From: Gammaproteobacteria bacterium
Lineage (GTDB): Bacteria > Pseudomonadota > Gammaproteobacteria > Pseudomonadales > Azotimanducaceae
Assembly (NCBI GenBank): GCA_003230835.1
Contig: QIGT01000495.1
Location: 1-43,344, forward strand
Length of the DNA: 43,344 bases
Direction: 5' to 3'
Shown here: piece by piece, positions 9,192 through 19,255 of the stretch
How the letters are laid out: every line of letters starts with the position of its first letter
Position numbering within the stretch: position 1 is the first letter of the stretch
Position numbers and translations under genes: made by a program
The notes under the pieces: generated by a model
Databases searched by the model: none
The model's input: the letters and a program-made list of their open reading frames with translations, nothing else
What the model was told of the DNA's origin: nothing

Positions 9192-10358
9192 CTACCACGT
9201 ACAACCGCGTGCCGAAACCGGCCAACAGCTATGAATCAAACCATCTTCTTCTTGCACCCAGTAGTAGTCATGTAAATTTACCGTGGGATCGCAGTGGGGT
9301 GTAACAAGCTGGATCACCTGACCCAATGTGACACTCTGCATAGACTCTTTACTAATCAACACACCATGTTCGTCACCAGCAAATCTAAATTTCGTCGCTG
9401 CCAAGTCGTAAGGCACTGGAAAAACCGTATCCGAAGCCATTGATTTAAAACCGCCATCAACGGTAATCATGCCATCCATAGGCTGACTAATGGTCGTGCA
9501 GGCAATGGTTAACGAAACTTCAAAATCATCAAATCGATCTGCACTCTGGCTGCCAATGCAGCAATACTCTTCATCCATAAAAATGTAGCTTCCTACCTGC
9601 AAATCAGTAATTGAAGCCACTTCGGTATCAATGTCATAGGTGCCCGTACCGCTACCCGTGACAATTTCAATTCCAATACCCTGCGCACGCAACCATACCA
9701 GGCGTTCTTCGATCGTTGCCCAGAGTTTTAAAGACAGTTCACGTCTAGGCTCATAGCCTTCAATGTGCATGACGTGTCCGGCGTAATGTTGGCAGCCTGC
9801 GAAAGTTAAGCGTTGATCTGCGGAAATTTTCTCGACCAAGCGTAACATCACACTTTCACTGCGCGTACCGGTCCGTCCCATCGCCGCATCGAGATCAACC
9901 AGCACGTTGAGCCGCGCATCTTGAGGTAAACACGCAAGCAAGACCTCAAGGCCAAATTCGCTGTCCACAACCACGCTCAAAGAAGCCCCCTGTAGGGCTA
10001 AGTCACCCACGACATTGGCCTTGGTGGCCGTGGTTACAGGCGAAGTAATAAGAACTGTATTTACACCGGATGCAAGTAGAACAACAGCCTCACTGACTTT
10101 TGCCACACACACACCCACAGCACCGGCATCGATTTGCAGTTTGCTGATTATCGGGCATTTGTGGGTTTTAGCATGGGGACGAAAGCCCTTCCCGGCAGCA
10201 CCGAGATGTACCTTCATCTTCTCAATGTTGCGCATCAGAGCGGCACGATTGAGCACTAATGCTGGCGTAGGCAGTTCTTCAACTGCCAGTGCTTTTTTCA
10301 GCTCGATAGGCGTAAATTGACGTTGTCGAAGTTGCTCGACTAAGAATGGCATAGGCAT
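9192..10358 (-). CDS. DSD1-family PLP-dependent enzyme (D-serine dehydratase / D-threonine aldolase-like, alanine racemase N-terminal fold)
   Basis: TPALVLNRAALMRNIEKM, RPHAKTHKCP, YAGHVMHIEGY, TGSGTGTYDID, HCDPTVNLHD. Confidence 0.88.
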   Translation of the reverse strand: MPMPFLVEQLRQRQFTPIELKKALAVEELPTPALVLNRAALMRNIEKMKVHLGAAGKGFRPHAKTHKCPIISKLQIDAGAVGVCVAKVSEAVVLLASGVNTVLITSPVTTATKANVVGDLALQGASLSVVVDSEFGLEVLLACLPQDARLNVLVDLDAAMGRTGTRSESVMLRLVEKISADQRLTFAGCQHYAGHVMHIEGYEPRRELSLKLWATIEERLVWLRAQGIGIEIVTGSGTGTYDIDTEVASITDLQVGSYIFMDEEYCCIGSQSADRFDDFEVSLTIACTTISQPMDGMITVDGGFKSMASDTVFPVPYDLAATKFRFAGDEHGVLISKESMQSVTLGQVIQLVTPHCDPTVNLHDYYWVQEEDGLIHSCWPVSARGCTW

Positions 10359-10397
10359 GGGTACATAGTTTAATTGAAAACTTACCTACAGCCTATT

Positions 10398-11243
10398 TCA
10401 ACAACCGCCTTTCTTATACTGATCGTAGTAGTAATTTGTCGCGGCTACAAAGCCGTCAATCGACCCACAATCAAATCGCCGACCTTTAAATTTATAGGCC
10501 ATGACGCATCCCGTTTTCGCTTGCTGGAGTAACGCATCGGTGATTTGGACCTCACCATTCTTACCCGCGGGTGTGGTGCGCAATATCTCAAAAATATCTG
10601 GTGTCAAAATATAACGGCCAATAATTGCCAAATTGGTCGGCGCCTCTGCAGGTGTAGGCTTTTCGATCATATCTGTTACTCGTATGAGCCTATCGCCTAA
10701 CGCTTCACCATCGACAATCCCATAGCTACCTGTTTGATTTTTAGGGACTTCTTCCACCGCAACGATGCTACAGCGGTACTGTTTAAACAACGCCAGCATC
10801 TGCGATAAAACACCCTGCTCATCACCGATACATAAATCATCTGCTAGCACGACGCCGAAGGGTTCGTCTCCGATGATTGCTTGGCCGGTGAGAATCGCGT
10901 CACCCAATCCGCGCATGGTGATTTGGCGAGTATAAGAAAAAGTACAGGTGTCGATCAACGATCTTATGCCTTGCAGAGATTTTTCTTTACCGGTCCCAGC
11001 AATTTGATGCTCGAGCTCATAACTCACATCAAAATGGTCTTCGATGGCACGTTTACCGCGCCCAGTAACAAAACCGATGTCTAACATGCCGGCCTCGGCG
11101 GCTTCTTCCACAGCATATTGGACTAGAGGCTTATCTAAAATCGGCAGTATCTCTTTGGGCATCGCCTTAGTGGCGGGTAAAAAGCGCGTTCCATAGCCAG
11201 CCACCGGAAAGAGGCATTTCTTGATCATGACATCCGTTTTCAC
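10398..11243 (-). CDS. galU: UTP--glucose-1-phosphate uridylyltransferase
   Basis: KKCLFPVAGYGTRFLPATKAMPKEILPILDKPLVQYAVEEA; GRYILTPDIFEIL. Confidence 0.96.
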   Translation of the reverse strand: MKTDVMIKKCLFPVAGYGTRFLPATKAMPKEILPILDKPLVQYAVEEAAEAGMLDIGFVTGRGKRAIEDHFDVSYELEHQIAGTGKEKSLQGIRSLIDTCTFSYTRQITMRGLGDAILTGQAIIGDEPFGVVLADDLCIGDEQGVLSQMLALFKQYRCSIVAVEEVPKNQTGSYGIVDGEALGDRLIRVTDMIEKPTPAEAPTNLAIIGRYILTPDIFEILRTTPAGKNGEVQITDALLQQAKTGCVMAYKFKGRRFDCGSIDGFVAATNYYYDQYKKGGC

Positions 11244-11392
11244 TGTATTTTGTCCATTCTAACCTGCGGGGTACGCGAGCGTGTTATTCAAAGATCAATA
11301 TGTGCGATGGTTCGCACCCTTTGTGCGGTTAGCCTCTTTCTAGCGGATTGCCTCTGCTAGCGGATAAAAAGGATCGTATACATTAAATAGAC

Positions 11393-11872
11393 TTAGCCCT
11401 GGTTTTCGAGGCTGCGCTCATACTCAGATTGAAGTCGTAACGAGGCCAGCAGATGTTCGCAGATCGCACGTCCCACTTTGCGCTGTTCTAGTTTGCCCAT
11501 TTTCTTAGTGTGCACTGGGCTCTGCCGAATACCCTGACTAGACATCACCCTACCTCGGCGAACTCGCCCTTTGAGTGCTTTAGACAAGCGAATTGCGGTT
11601 TCCATGTGTCGATTGGCGTGAACGAGTGTTTGGGAAGCTCTATTTATGCTAGAGGCTCTTTTTATGCTAGAGGTGCTATTTGACGAGATTGAGCTCGAAA
11701 CGCTATCCGCACTTGACTCAAACAGTGAAAAGTTTTCGCCTATACCGATGTTTTTCTGTTTCAGGCTATCAACCTGCTTCAGCCTATCAACCTGCTTCAG
11801 GCTGGCAGCTTCGAAATCAGCCAAACTCACATCAGATACTTTTCTCGGATCTTGTCTAGCAACACTTTGCAT
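11393..11872 (-). CDS. Hypothetical protein with internal peptide repeats and a basic C-terminal half
   Basis: ORF with good ribosome-binding site (AAGGAG upstream of ATG at 11872) and a LexA-like box upstream; no family recognised. Confidence 0.65.
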   Translation of the reverse strand: MQSVARQDPRKVSDVSLADFEAASLKQVDRLKQVDSLKQKNIGIGENFSLFESSADSVSSSISSNSTSSIKRASSINRASQTLVHANRHMETAIRLSKALKGRVRRGRVMSSQGIRQSPVHTKKMGKLEQRKVGRAICEHLLASLRLQSEYERSLENQG

Positions 11873-11909
11873 GGCTAACGCTCCTTATCCTGACCTGGAT
11901 ATTAAGACA

Positions 11910-11929
11910 TACTGTATATATATACAATA
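11910..11929. promoter_or_regulatory. LexA/SOS-box-like palindrome upstream of the 11393-11872 ORF
   Basis: TACTGTATATATATACAATA; one mismatch in the core versus CTGTATATATATACAG. Confidence 0.65.
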
Positions 11930-11930
11930 G

Positions 11931-14504
11931 TTACGGAGACTCAACCATAAACACGATCTGATCGTTTTCAACCGCTCCGTGAATATGCTCACCGTGGCTA
12001 AATCGACCATTAAGAATATCGTTGGCCAATGGATCTTCGACCAATTTCTGAAACGCTCGCTTCAATGGCCTAGCGCCGTAAATTGGATCGTAACCTTGCT
12101 CAGCGATTTTGCTCAGCGCCTGGGAAGTTAGGGTGAGCGTCAGTTCTTGTTCGGCAAGTCGCGCATTGAGGGCCTGCAATTGAAGCTGCGCAATTTCTCT
12201 AATCTGCGCTTGGTTAAGAGGGTCGAACACTACCATGTCATCAACTCGATTGATAAACTCTGGACGAAAATGCTCAGTCACTATACCCATCACCGCCTCT
12301 TTAATAAGATCGACCTGCCCATTTTCAGTCAGCGTTTGAATAACTTGAGAACCAAGATTCGAGGTCATCACCAAAACAGTGTTTCGAAAATCTACCGTGC
12401 GGCCATGCCCATCGGTAAGACGCCCGTCATCTAACACTTGTAACAATATGTTGAACACATCAGGGTGGGCTTTTTCTATCTCATCTAACAATATAAGGGA
12501 ATACGGTTTGCGCCTGACCGCCTCAGTCAAGTAACCACCTTCCTCGTAACCGACATATCCAGGCGGTGCACCAATCAAACGAGCCACAGAATGTTTCTCC
12601 ATAAACTCTGACATGTCGACCCGTATGATCGCCTCCCGACTGTCAAATAAAACCTCTGCCAAGGCTTTACACAACTCAGTTTTGCCTACGCCAGTTGGGC
12701 CCAAAAACATAAAAGATCCGTTTGGTCTATTTGGATCTGACAAACCAGCGCGAGAACGCCTCACCGCCTGGCTGACCAAGGCTATCGCTGGCTCTTGTCC
12801 GATCACTTGTTTATGTATGAGTGTTTCTAACTGAAGCAGTTTTTCTTTCTCTCCTTCCATCATTTTAGCCACGGGAATACCTGTCCAATGTGCAACCACT
12901 TCCGCAATCTCAGCTTCCATGACTTTGTTTCGCAGCAATGTTGGCTCAGCCCCCGCAACCGGCTGTTCTATTTTTCTTTCTAACTCGGGGATAATGCCGT
13001 ACTGCAGCTCCGACATACGAGCCAAATCACCAGTGCGCCTCGCCGCATCGAACTCAATTCGCGCTGCCTCGAGCTCTTCTTTGAAGTCTTGGGTTCCGCG
13101 CAAGGCGCTCTTTTCAGCACGCCAAACCTCATCAAGCACATCGTATTCGCGCTGTAGTTCACCAACAGAGGCTTTTAGTTCATCTAATCGTTGTCGACTT
13201 GCATCATCAGACTCTTTCTTCAGCGCTTCCATTTCCATCTGCTGTTGAATTAAGCGACGTTCCAGTTTGTCCATGCTCTCAGGTTTGGAATCCATCTCTA
13301 ACCGAATGCGACTTGCCGCCTCATCGATTAAATCAATGGCTTTGTCCGGCAATTGTCTATCCGTTATGTAGCGATGCGACAATTTCGCCGCTGCAACGAT
13401 GGCAGGGTCGGTAATATCCACCCCATGATGAACTTCATAGCGTTCTTTTAATCCGCGCAATATAGCGATGGTGTCTTCCAAGCTTGGCTCATCGACCTGT
13501 ACCTTTTGAAAGCGTCGCTCAAGGGCTGCATCTTTTTCAATGTAAAGGCGATACTCATCAAGTGTTGTCGCCCCGACACAGTGAAGTTCTCCTCGCGCCA
13601 GGGCCGGTTTAAGCATGTTTCCAGCATCCATTGCTCCATCAGCCTTGCCCGCACCCACCATGGTATGTAGTTCGTCTATAAATAGAATAACGTTGCCTTG
13701 TTGCTTCGAAAGATCGTTTAGAACCGCTTTCAACCGCTCCTCAAACTCGCCTCGAAATTTCGCGCCCGCTACTAAGGCAGCTAAATCGAGGGACAGTACC
13801 TTCTTGTTTTTAAGCGAGTCTGCAACCTCACCATTAACAATACGTTGCGCCAATCCTTCTACAATCGCAGTCTTACCAACACCGGGTTCACCGATGAGAA
13901 CTGGGTTGTTTTTCGTACGACGCTGCAACACTTGTACCGTTCGACGTATTTCGTCATCTCGACCAATGACCGGGTCTAGTTTTCCTAACGATGCTTGTTC
14001 AGTGAGATCAATCGTGTATTTAGCCAGCGCACCTTGTGTATCTTCGGCATTCGTCTCTGTCACTTTCTCTCCATTTCTTTGTACTTCTACCGCTGATGCT
14101 AAAGCACTTGTGTTTACACCTACTTGTTCAAACATACTTCGCAGCTGCGGATCTTCGACCAACGCCAACAGCACACGATCAAGCGCAACATAATCGTCGC
14201 CAGCTTTTTGCGCAGCCACATCAGCCTTGGCTAGAACTTTATGTAACTCCGGAGATACGCCTACTTCGCTACCCGCTGAACCAAGCTGGGGACGCGCCTG
14301 CAGACTTGCCTCTACTTTTGGCAGCAATTCCTCGACCCTACCCCCACTTCTCGCGACGAGTTGGGTTGCCAATTTATCTTGCGACTGCAGTAGGACGTGC
14401 AGGAGATGTACCGGCTCGACCTGGCTATGATCATGACCCAATGCCAGTGATTGAGCATCTGCTAAAGCGGCTTGCATTCTCTGGGTTAGTTTTTCAATTC
14501 TCAT
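11931..14504 (-). CDS. clpB: ATP-dependent chaperone ClpB
   Basis: [15 protein letters not shown], middle coiled-coil domain, [41 protein letters not shown]. Confidence 0.97.
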   Translation of the reverse strand: MRIEKLTQRMQAALADAQSLALGHDHSQVEPVHLLHVLLQSQDKLATQLVARSGGRVEELLPKVEASLQARPQLGSAGSEVGVSPELHKVLAKADVAAQKAGDDYVALDRVLLALVEDPQLRSMFEQVGVNTSALASAVEVQRNGEKVTETNAEDTQGALAKYTIDLTEQASLGKLDPVIGRDDEIRRTVQVLQRRTKNNPVLIGEPGVGKTAIVEGLAQRIVNGEVADSLKNKKVLSLDLAALVAGAKFRGEFEERLKAVLNDLSKQQGNVILFIDELHTMVGAGKADGAMDAGNMLKPALARGELHCVGATTLDEYRLYIEKDAALERRFQKVQVDEPSLEDTIAILRGLKERYEVHHGVDITDPAIVAAAKLSHRYITDRQLPDKAIDLIDEAASRIRLEMDSKPESMDKLERRLIQQQMEMEALKKESDDASRQRLDELKASVGELQREYDVLDEVWRAEKSALRGTQDFKEELEAARIEFDAARRTGDLARMSELQYGIIPELERKIEQPVAGAEPTLLRNKVMEAEIAEVVAHWTGIPVAKMMEGEKEKLLQLETLIHKQVIGQEPAIALVSQAVRRSRAGLSDPNRPNGSFMFLGPTGVGKTELCKALAEVLFDSREAIIRVDMSEFMEKHSVARLIGAPPGYVGYEEGGYLTEAVRRKPYSLILLDEIEKAHPDVFNILLQVLDDGRLTDGHGRTVDFRNTVLVMTSNLGSQVIQTLTENGQVDLIKEAVMGIVTEHFRPEFINRVDDMVVFDPLNQAQIREIAQLQLQALNARLAEQELTLTLTSQALSKIAEQGYDPIYGARPLKRAFQKLVEDPLANDILNGRFSHGEHIHGAVENDQIVFMVESP

Positions 14505-14588
14505 ATTTACTCTTGCAAATTGCTCACTGTTAACTTTCTGCTGCTACAATGTGGTCGATTCCGACAATTTCAATAGAAATAACCCAAT

Positions 14589-15347
14589 ATGGAACAACGC
14601 GAAAACCCCCGCATCCACGTGCCATTAGTGGTGGAAATTACTCATCCCTCGTTAGGAACAATACGCTCAACGGCAAAAGACATTTCAGCTGGCGGAGTAT
14701 TTATTGGGCTGCAGGCTCACAAGCTAAGTGTCGGAGCGAAATTACGTGTCCGTTTGATGGGATCTCACTCAACCGACACCCAAATTTCGCCAACGGTGGA
14801 GATGAAAGTAGCCCATGTTGCAGAAGAAGGTCTCGGTCTTGCGTTTGTGAATCGAACTGCCGAACACCTGTGGCGCAGCGTAGAACGACTGCGCAAGGAG
14901 CTACAAATAGGCCAGGATTACTTCCAAGTGTATCAATGCGCGGTCATAACTCACATCATCAAAGGGGTACTGGTGGTTCAGAAACACGGGAAATGGATAT
15001 TTCCTGGGCACTATCTTGTCGTTAAAGAGAATCCAAAACAAGCGCTTGAACTATTTATTAAAGACAACCTCGGAATCTCGGATCCAAACGAAGTTGCGCC
15101 GATTAAAATAGACGGTGCCGAAGATGTATTCATTCCAGAAGCGGCAACCTATACCGTCTATTTCCATATGACAACCCAACAAAACAGCCCTACGCTAAAT
15201 TCAAAAAAGGCCATTGCCGGATACAAAGATTGGCGCTGGGTTAACAAAGCACGAGATGCTAACGAAATCACTTTTGCCACAGAACAACAACGTCGTATTG
15301 CGGCTTCAGTTTTACAGGCACAATTGGTTAATACTGAAAAATCCTAG
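14589..15347 (+). CDS. PilZ-domain protein with a C-terminal Nudix-fold-like domain
   Basis: N-terminal EQRENPRIHVPLVVEI..STAKDISAGGVFI (PilZ); C-terminal GVLVVQKHGKWIFPGHYLVVKENPKQALELFIKDNLGI resembling a degenerate Nudix box. Confidence 0.8.
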   Translation: MEQRENPRIHVPLVVEITHPSLGTIRSTAKDISAGGVFIGLQAHKLSVGAKLRVRLMGSHSTDTQISPTVEMKVAHVAEEGLGLAFVNRTAEHLWRSVERLRKELQIGQDYFQVYQCAVITHIIKGVLVVQKHGKWIFPGHYLVVKENPKQALELFIKDNLGISDPNEVAPIKIDGAEDVFIPEAATYTVYFHMTTQQNSPTLNSKKAIAGYKDWRWVNKARDANEITFATEQQRRIAASVLQAQLVNTEKS

Positions 15348-17421
15348 CCCGAGATGTTGAAACCACCTGTGGAAATTGACTAGACCAACTCACCGCGCCA
15401 CTTAATCCGGTCGTATAAGGTATTGCGCCTTGTTTGACATACCGCTCAAGCACAGATTCACGAGGGTGACCATACTGGCTGTCTTTTGCAGCGCTAAATA
15501 CGACGAAGGTGGCATCTATGTGCTCTACAAACCTCTGGTGGGACGACGTTTCGCTACCATGGTGTGGAGCAACAACAAGGTCTATGCCTTGGGGTAGCTG
15601 CTGCAAAAACTCAAGTTCAATTGCCTGACCAATGTCCCCAGCGAAATAAGCCTGGGTGCGGGCATTACTCACTACCACGGTACAGGACAGGTCGTTCTTG
15701 GTTGCAAAAGCGTCATCACGTGCCGTAGTCAAGGTTGAAAACATTACTTTATCCCACACCCAAGTAGTTTCGTTGGAACATCCGTGATTACGCTCGATCA
15801 ACCAGGCCGATGGGAACTCTAATTGAACCGCATCCAAGCCACCCGCATGATCGATGTCTGCGTGACTGATGACAATGCCGTCTAGTTGATCTGGTCCTGT
15901 CTGTTTCACTGCAGGTACCACTACCGCAGCACCGGTATCAAAACCACTCTTAAAGCGCGGACCAGCATCAATGAGCAGCCGGTGCCGATGGGTATCGACA
16001 ATGACAGCACTTCCCTGCCCAACATCTAGTACCGTAACTCGAAACTCTCCAGGTGGGATGCTGACGGAATTTGGCATCAACAGAATGCTACAAACTAATC
16101 CACTCACCAACCTGCGAAACCAGCCAATGGGCAGTAGCAGCCCCACAAAACCCATACTTGCCACCGCCACCTTCCCCAGTTGGAAAAAACCTAGAGAAAG
16201 ATCGATATCAGATATCACAAGCAACCATTCCAGCACCACACTCATGGAAATATCCGCGACCCACAGTAACTGCTGGCTAAGTAGTGTCGACGCTCCTAAC
16301 AAGTTCAGTTGCATACCAAGCATTGCCGTCGGAATAGTAATAGAGCTCATGAGTGGTACCGCAACAATATTGGCCAATGGGCTAATCAGAGGTACTGTGT
16401 TGACCATGAACCCCAGCCATGGTGTCAGTCCAAAAAACAGAGCGACTTGGCTCAAAACAAGCGCGCTAACCCACGAAACAGCTCGCCAGCGATGTACAAA
16501 CACGAACAGCAAGCAGGCTACAGCAATATAAGAAAACCAAAACCCCTGTTGCAGCACGATATTGGGTTGTAGCAGGATAGCAACCGCAAATACGGCAAAC
16601 AAACCACGCCACCAAGAAATTCGGCGCAGCGCGAGTAGCGCAAAAACAAGTAAGCCGTAACCTAATGCGGCGCGAAACACCGGTGGCTGCAAGCCACTTT
16701 GCCAAGCAAAAAGGAAAACCGCTAGAATGGAAAATATCAGCGCAACTTGTTTGGCGGTAAACCCCCAAGGTTGCCAGGTTAGTAAACGCAGCACCCCAAA
16801 CAGTATGCCAAAAGCCATGCCTGCATATATTCCCACATGTAAGCCCGAAACAACCATGAGATGGACCGTTCCGGTAGCGCGAAATAGCCCCCAAGACGTA
16901 TCTGTAACGCCTTGCTGATCGCCCAGCGCAATGGCACGCAGCAAACCCCAATTTTGATAACGAGTGGCTAACTCATGCTGAAAACTGGAACTGGACGATG
17001 CTTGTACATCTGATATTTTCTTAACGTAACCCGTAGCCGCATAGCCCTTCCCCATCAACCACCGCTGATAGTCAAATCCACCCGGATTCTTCATTCCCCA
17101 CAGAGGCCGAAGCTGGAGCCGAAAATGTGCGCGTGTGCCCTTGGCCAGCTCCTGTTTTGGGTAGTACCAGGATACCCGAACGATGCGACCCGCCAGCTCA
17201 ATACAACTAGATGAGCCATTGCTGTCACTACGAATGTCCAATGTAACCATATGCGGTTGACGTTGGCGCAGCGCAACTATTTCACCTTCAAGCTCGTGAA
17301 CTGCGGTCGCAAAACAATGCCCAGGCAAGCTATGGTGTGTGTACCAAAGACTAATACGAAGTACAATAACAGCACAAACAAGCATCAACACCCAAGGCGC
17401 TTTGGTCTTGCTCATTAGCAA
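15328..17421 (-). CDS. comEC: DNA internalization-related competence protein ComEC/Rec2 (true start may be the ATG at 17415)
   Basis: Competence membrane domain (HLMVVSGLHVGIYAG) plus metallo-beta-lactamase-like domain (VLDVGQGSAVIVDTHRHRLLIDAG, SHADIDHAGG, APHHGSETSS). Confidence 0.95.
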   Translation of the reverse strand: MLMSKTKAPWVLMLVCAVIVLRISLWYTHHSLPGHCFATAVHELEGEIVALRQRQPHMVTLDIRSDSNGSSSCIELAGRIVRVSWYYPKQELAKGTRAHFRLQLRPLWGMKNPGGFDYQRWLMGKGYAATGYVKKISDVQASSSSSFQHELATRYQNWGLLRAIALGDQQGVTDTSWGLFRATGTVHLMVVSGLHVGIYAGMAFGILFGVLRLLTWQPWGFTAKQVALIFSILAVFLFAWQSGLQPPVFRAALGYGLLVFALLALRRISWWRGLFAVFAVAILLQPNIVLQQGFWFSYIAVACLLFVFVHRWRAVSWVSALVLSQVALFFGLTPWLGFMVNTVPLISPLANIVAVPLMSSITIPTAMLGMQLNLLGASTLLSQQLLWVADISMSVVLEWLLVISDIDLSLGFFQLGKVAVASMGFVGLLLPIGWFRRLVSGLVCSILLMPNSVSIPPGEFRVTVLDVGQGSAVIVDTHRHRLLIDAGPRFKSGFDTGAAVVVPAVKQTGPDQLDGIVISHADIDHAGGLDAVQLEFPSAWLIERNHGCSNETTWVWDKVMFSTLTTARDDAFATKNDLSCTVVVSNARTQAYFAGDIGQAIELEFLQQLPQGIDLVVAPHHGSETSSHQRFVEHIDATFVVFSAAKDSQYGHPRESVLERYVKQGAIPYTTGLSGAVSWSSQFPQVVSTSRARIFQY

Positions 17422-17495
17422 CTCACTCGATTTTTACGCAACAAGCTATAATCCAATCCATGATGTGCCATAAATACCCAGGCATAATGTAATTT

Positions 17496-18026
17496 ATGCC
17501 TAAGAACCGTCTGCGAAAATATCTGCCAACACCCACACAAGTGCGTGAGCATCCGGCACTGCGACCGGTAGCCCATCTCCTACACGACTCTGATCTTTGG
17601 CATATGAATCGACGCACTGTTTCCGGGGCTTTTTTCATTGGTCTGTTTTGCGCATTTCTACCCATCCCAATGCAGATGGTCGTGGCCGCCGTGCTGGCCA
17701 TAGGCACGAGGTGCCATTTGCCCTTATCGGTCGCCCTAGTGTGGATATCCAATCCCATTACCTTCACACCGATGTTCTATTTCGCCTACCGACTCGGCGC
17801 CTGGTTACTGGGTAGTCAGATAGAAGCTGACAGCATCGAACTCAGTTTTGAGTGGCTATGGAACAACCTAGCGTCCATCGGTTATCCGCTTATATTTGGA
17901 TCTTTGGTTTGTGGCTGGGTTGCCGGTGTGAGTGGTTTTGTTATCTCGAGGACACTCTGGCGATTCCATGTGATCACGCGGTGGCGCGAGCGTCGAGAAC
18001 GTTTGCGTCGAAGCAAGAAAACCTAG
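17496..18026 (+). CDS. DUF2062 domain-containing membrane protein
   Basis: RRTVSGAFFIGLFCAFLPIPMQMVVAAVLAI...ISNPITFTPMFYFAYRLG. Confidence 0.88.
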   Translation: MPKNRLRKYLPTPTQVREHPALRPVAHLLHDSDLWHMNRRTVSGAFFIGLFCAFLPIPMQMVVAAVLAIGTRCHLPLSVALVWISNPITFTPMFYFAYRLGAWLLGSQIEADSIELSFEWLWNNLASIGYPLIFGSLVCGWVAGVSGFVISRTLWRFHVITRWRERRERLRRSKKT

Positions 18027-19255
18027 TGTAGGTTTACGACCGGATCTAATTCCGCTGCCCTGCGCGCAGGCGCCCAGGCAGAGAGTAGGCAGAGACCCGC
18101 ACTCATCAGCCCAATGACTAACAAATCGAACGGCGATACCAGGGTTGGAACTTCGACAAAGAAAGATCCGTCCAACAAGTGCATGCCACTTACAGACTCA
18201 ACAAAGCCCAAGATTTGATTAATCCACTGCGCAACAAACAGCCCAGCCAAAATTCCTAAAATAGTACCGAACAGGCTGATGAGTCCACCTTGTAACAAAA
18301 AGACCCAACGAATCACCGCCTGAGTGCATCCCATGGTGCGCAGAATCGCAATGCTTCGACGTTTGTCATTCACCAACATGGTTTGACCAGCCACTATGTT
18401 AAAGGCTGCAATGGCCACAACTAACAACAGCAACACAAACATCATAGACTTTTCTAGCTGCACGGCTTGGAAAAGTTCTCCGTATTGTGTTTCCCATGAA
18501 CCTAGTTTCGACCGTGGGAATTCAGCGCTTAGCTCACCTGCAATCTGACCCGCCAGCAAAGGGTCAGCCAAGGTTAGCTGCAATCCAACCTCGCCCATTT
18601 TTTTCCATTGCCCGGCGGGAAAATAATCGAGATTAAGTACCACCAAGTTGTAGTCGGGTTCAGCCCCTAAGAAAAAGGCGTCGATCATTTCAAATTTCAT
18701 CATGCGAGGACGCACAATGTCCTGCTCCGTCTCAACCCCCATCATCAGCACCACATCGCCCCGATTCACCCCAAGAGCGCGAGCAAGCGGCGCACCCAGA
18801 ACTAACCCAGACGAATTCTCAGCCAATGCAGCAAGCCCGACCCCCAACATGTGATCGTTCAGTTCTCGCATATTTACGAGTCCGTCCCTATCAGCGGCAT
18901 ACACCACAACGGGGTGCACCTCTCCAGAGGCCGTAATCGCCCCAAGCCCACGATAATATCTGTGTACTCCTAGCACAGCAGATTTGTTCAAAGCAACTGT
19001 CGCAATCGGATCGTCAAGGCCTACATCCGCGATGGTTACATGCGGAATAGACTGTAGAAGTCGTGTTTTTAATTCATGATCAAAGCCATTCATTACCGTC
19101 ACCACGACGGTAAGTATCATCACGCCAAGACTAAGCCCGATAAATGACACCCAGGTAACAAAACGCGCAAACCGGTTTTCGCTGTGGGTGAGTAATCTCA
19201 ACGCCAACGAAAAGACCAAGCCAACATCTGCAGACCTGTGCGGTGCATCAGACAC
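18023..19255 (-). CDS. Lipoprotein-releasing ABC transporter permease (LolC/LolE family)
   Basis: VSFIGLSLGVMILTVVVTVMNGFDHELKTRLL; RRSIAILRTMGC. Confidence 0.92.
   Translation of the reverse strand: MSDAPHRSADVGLVFSLALRLLTHSENRFARFVTWVSFIGLSLGVMILTVVVTVMNGFDHELKTRLLQSIPHVTIADVGLDDPIATVALNKSAVLGVHRYYRGLGAITASGEVHPVVVYAADRDGLVNMRELNDHMLGVGLAALAENSSGLVLGAPLARALGVNRGDVVLMMGVETEQDIVRPRMMKFEMIDAFFLGAEPDYNLVVLNLDYFPAGQWKKMGEVGLQLTLADPLLAGQIAGELSAEFPRSKLGSWETQYGELFQAVQLEKSMMFVLLLLVVAIAAFNIVAGQTMLVNDKRRSIAILRTMGCTQAVIRWVFLLQGGLISLFGTILGILAGLFVAQWINQILGFVESVSGMHLLDGSFFVEVPTLVSPFDLLVIGLMSAGLCLLSAWAPARRAAELDPVVNLH

Noticed and set aside
13615-14193. 192-aa + strand ORF antisense to clpB (and other antisense ORFs there)
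   Set aside because: Shadow ORFs of a highly conserved coding gene; no recognisable product.
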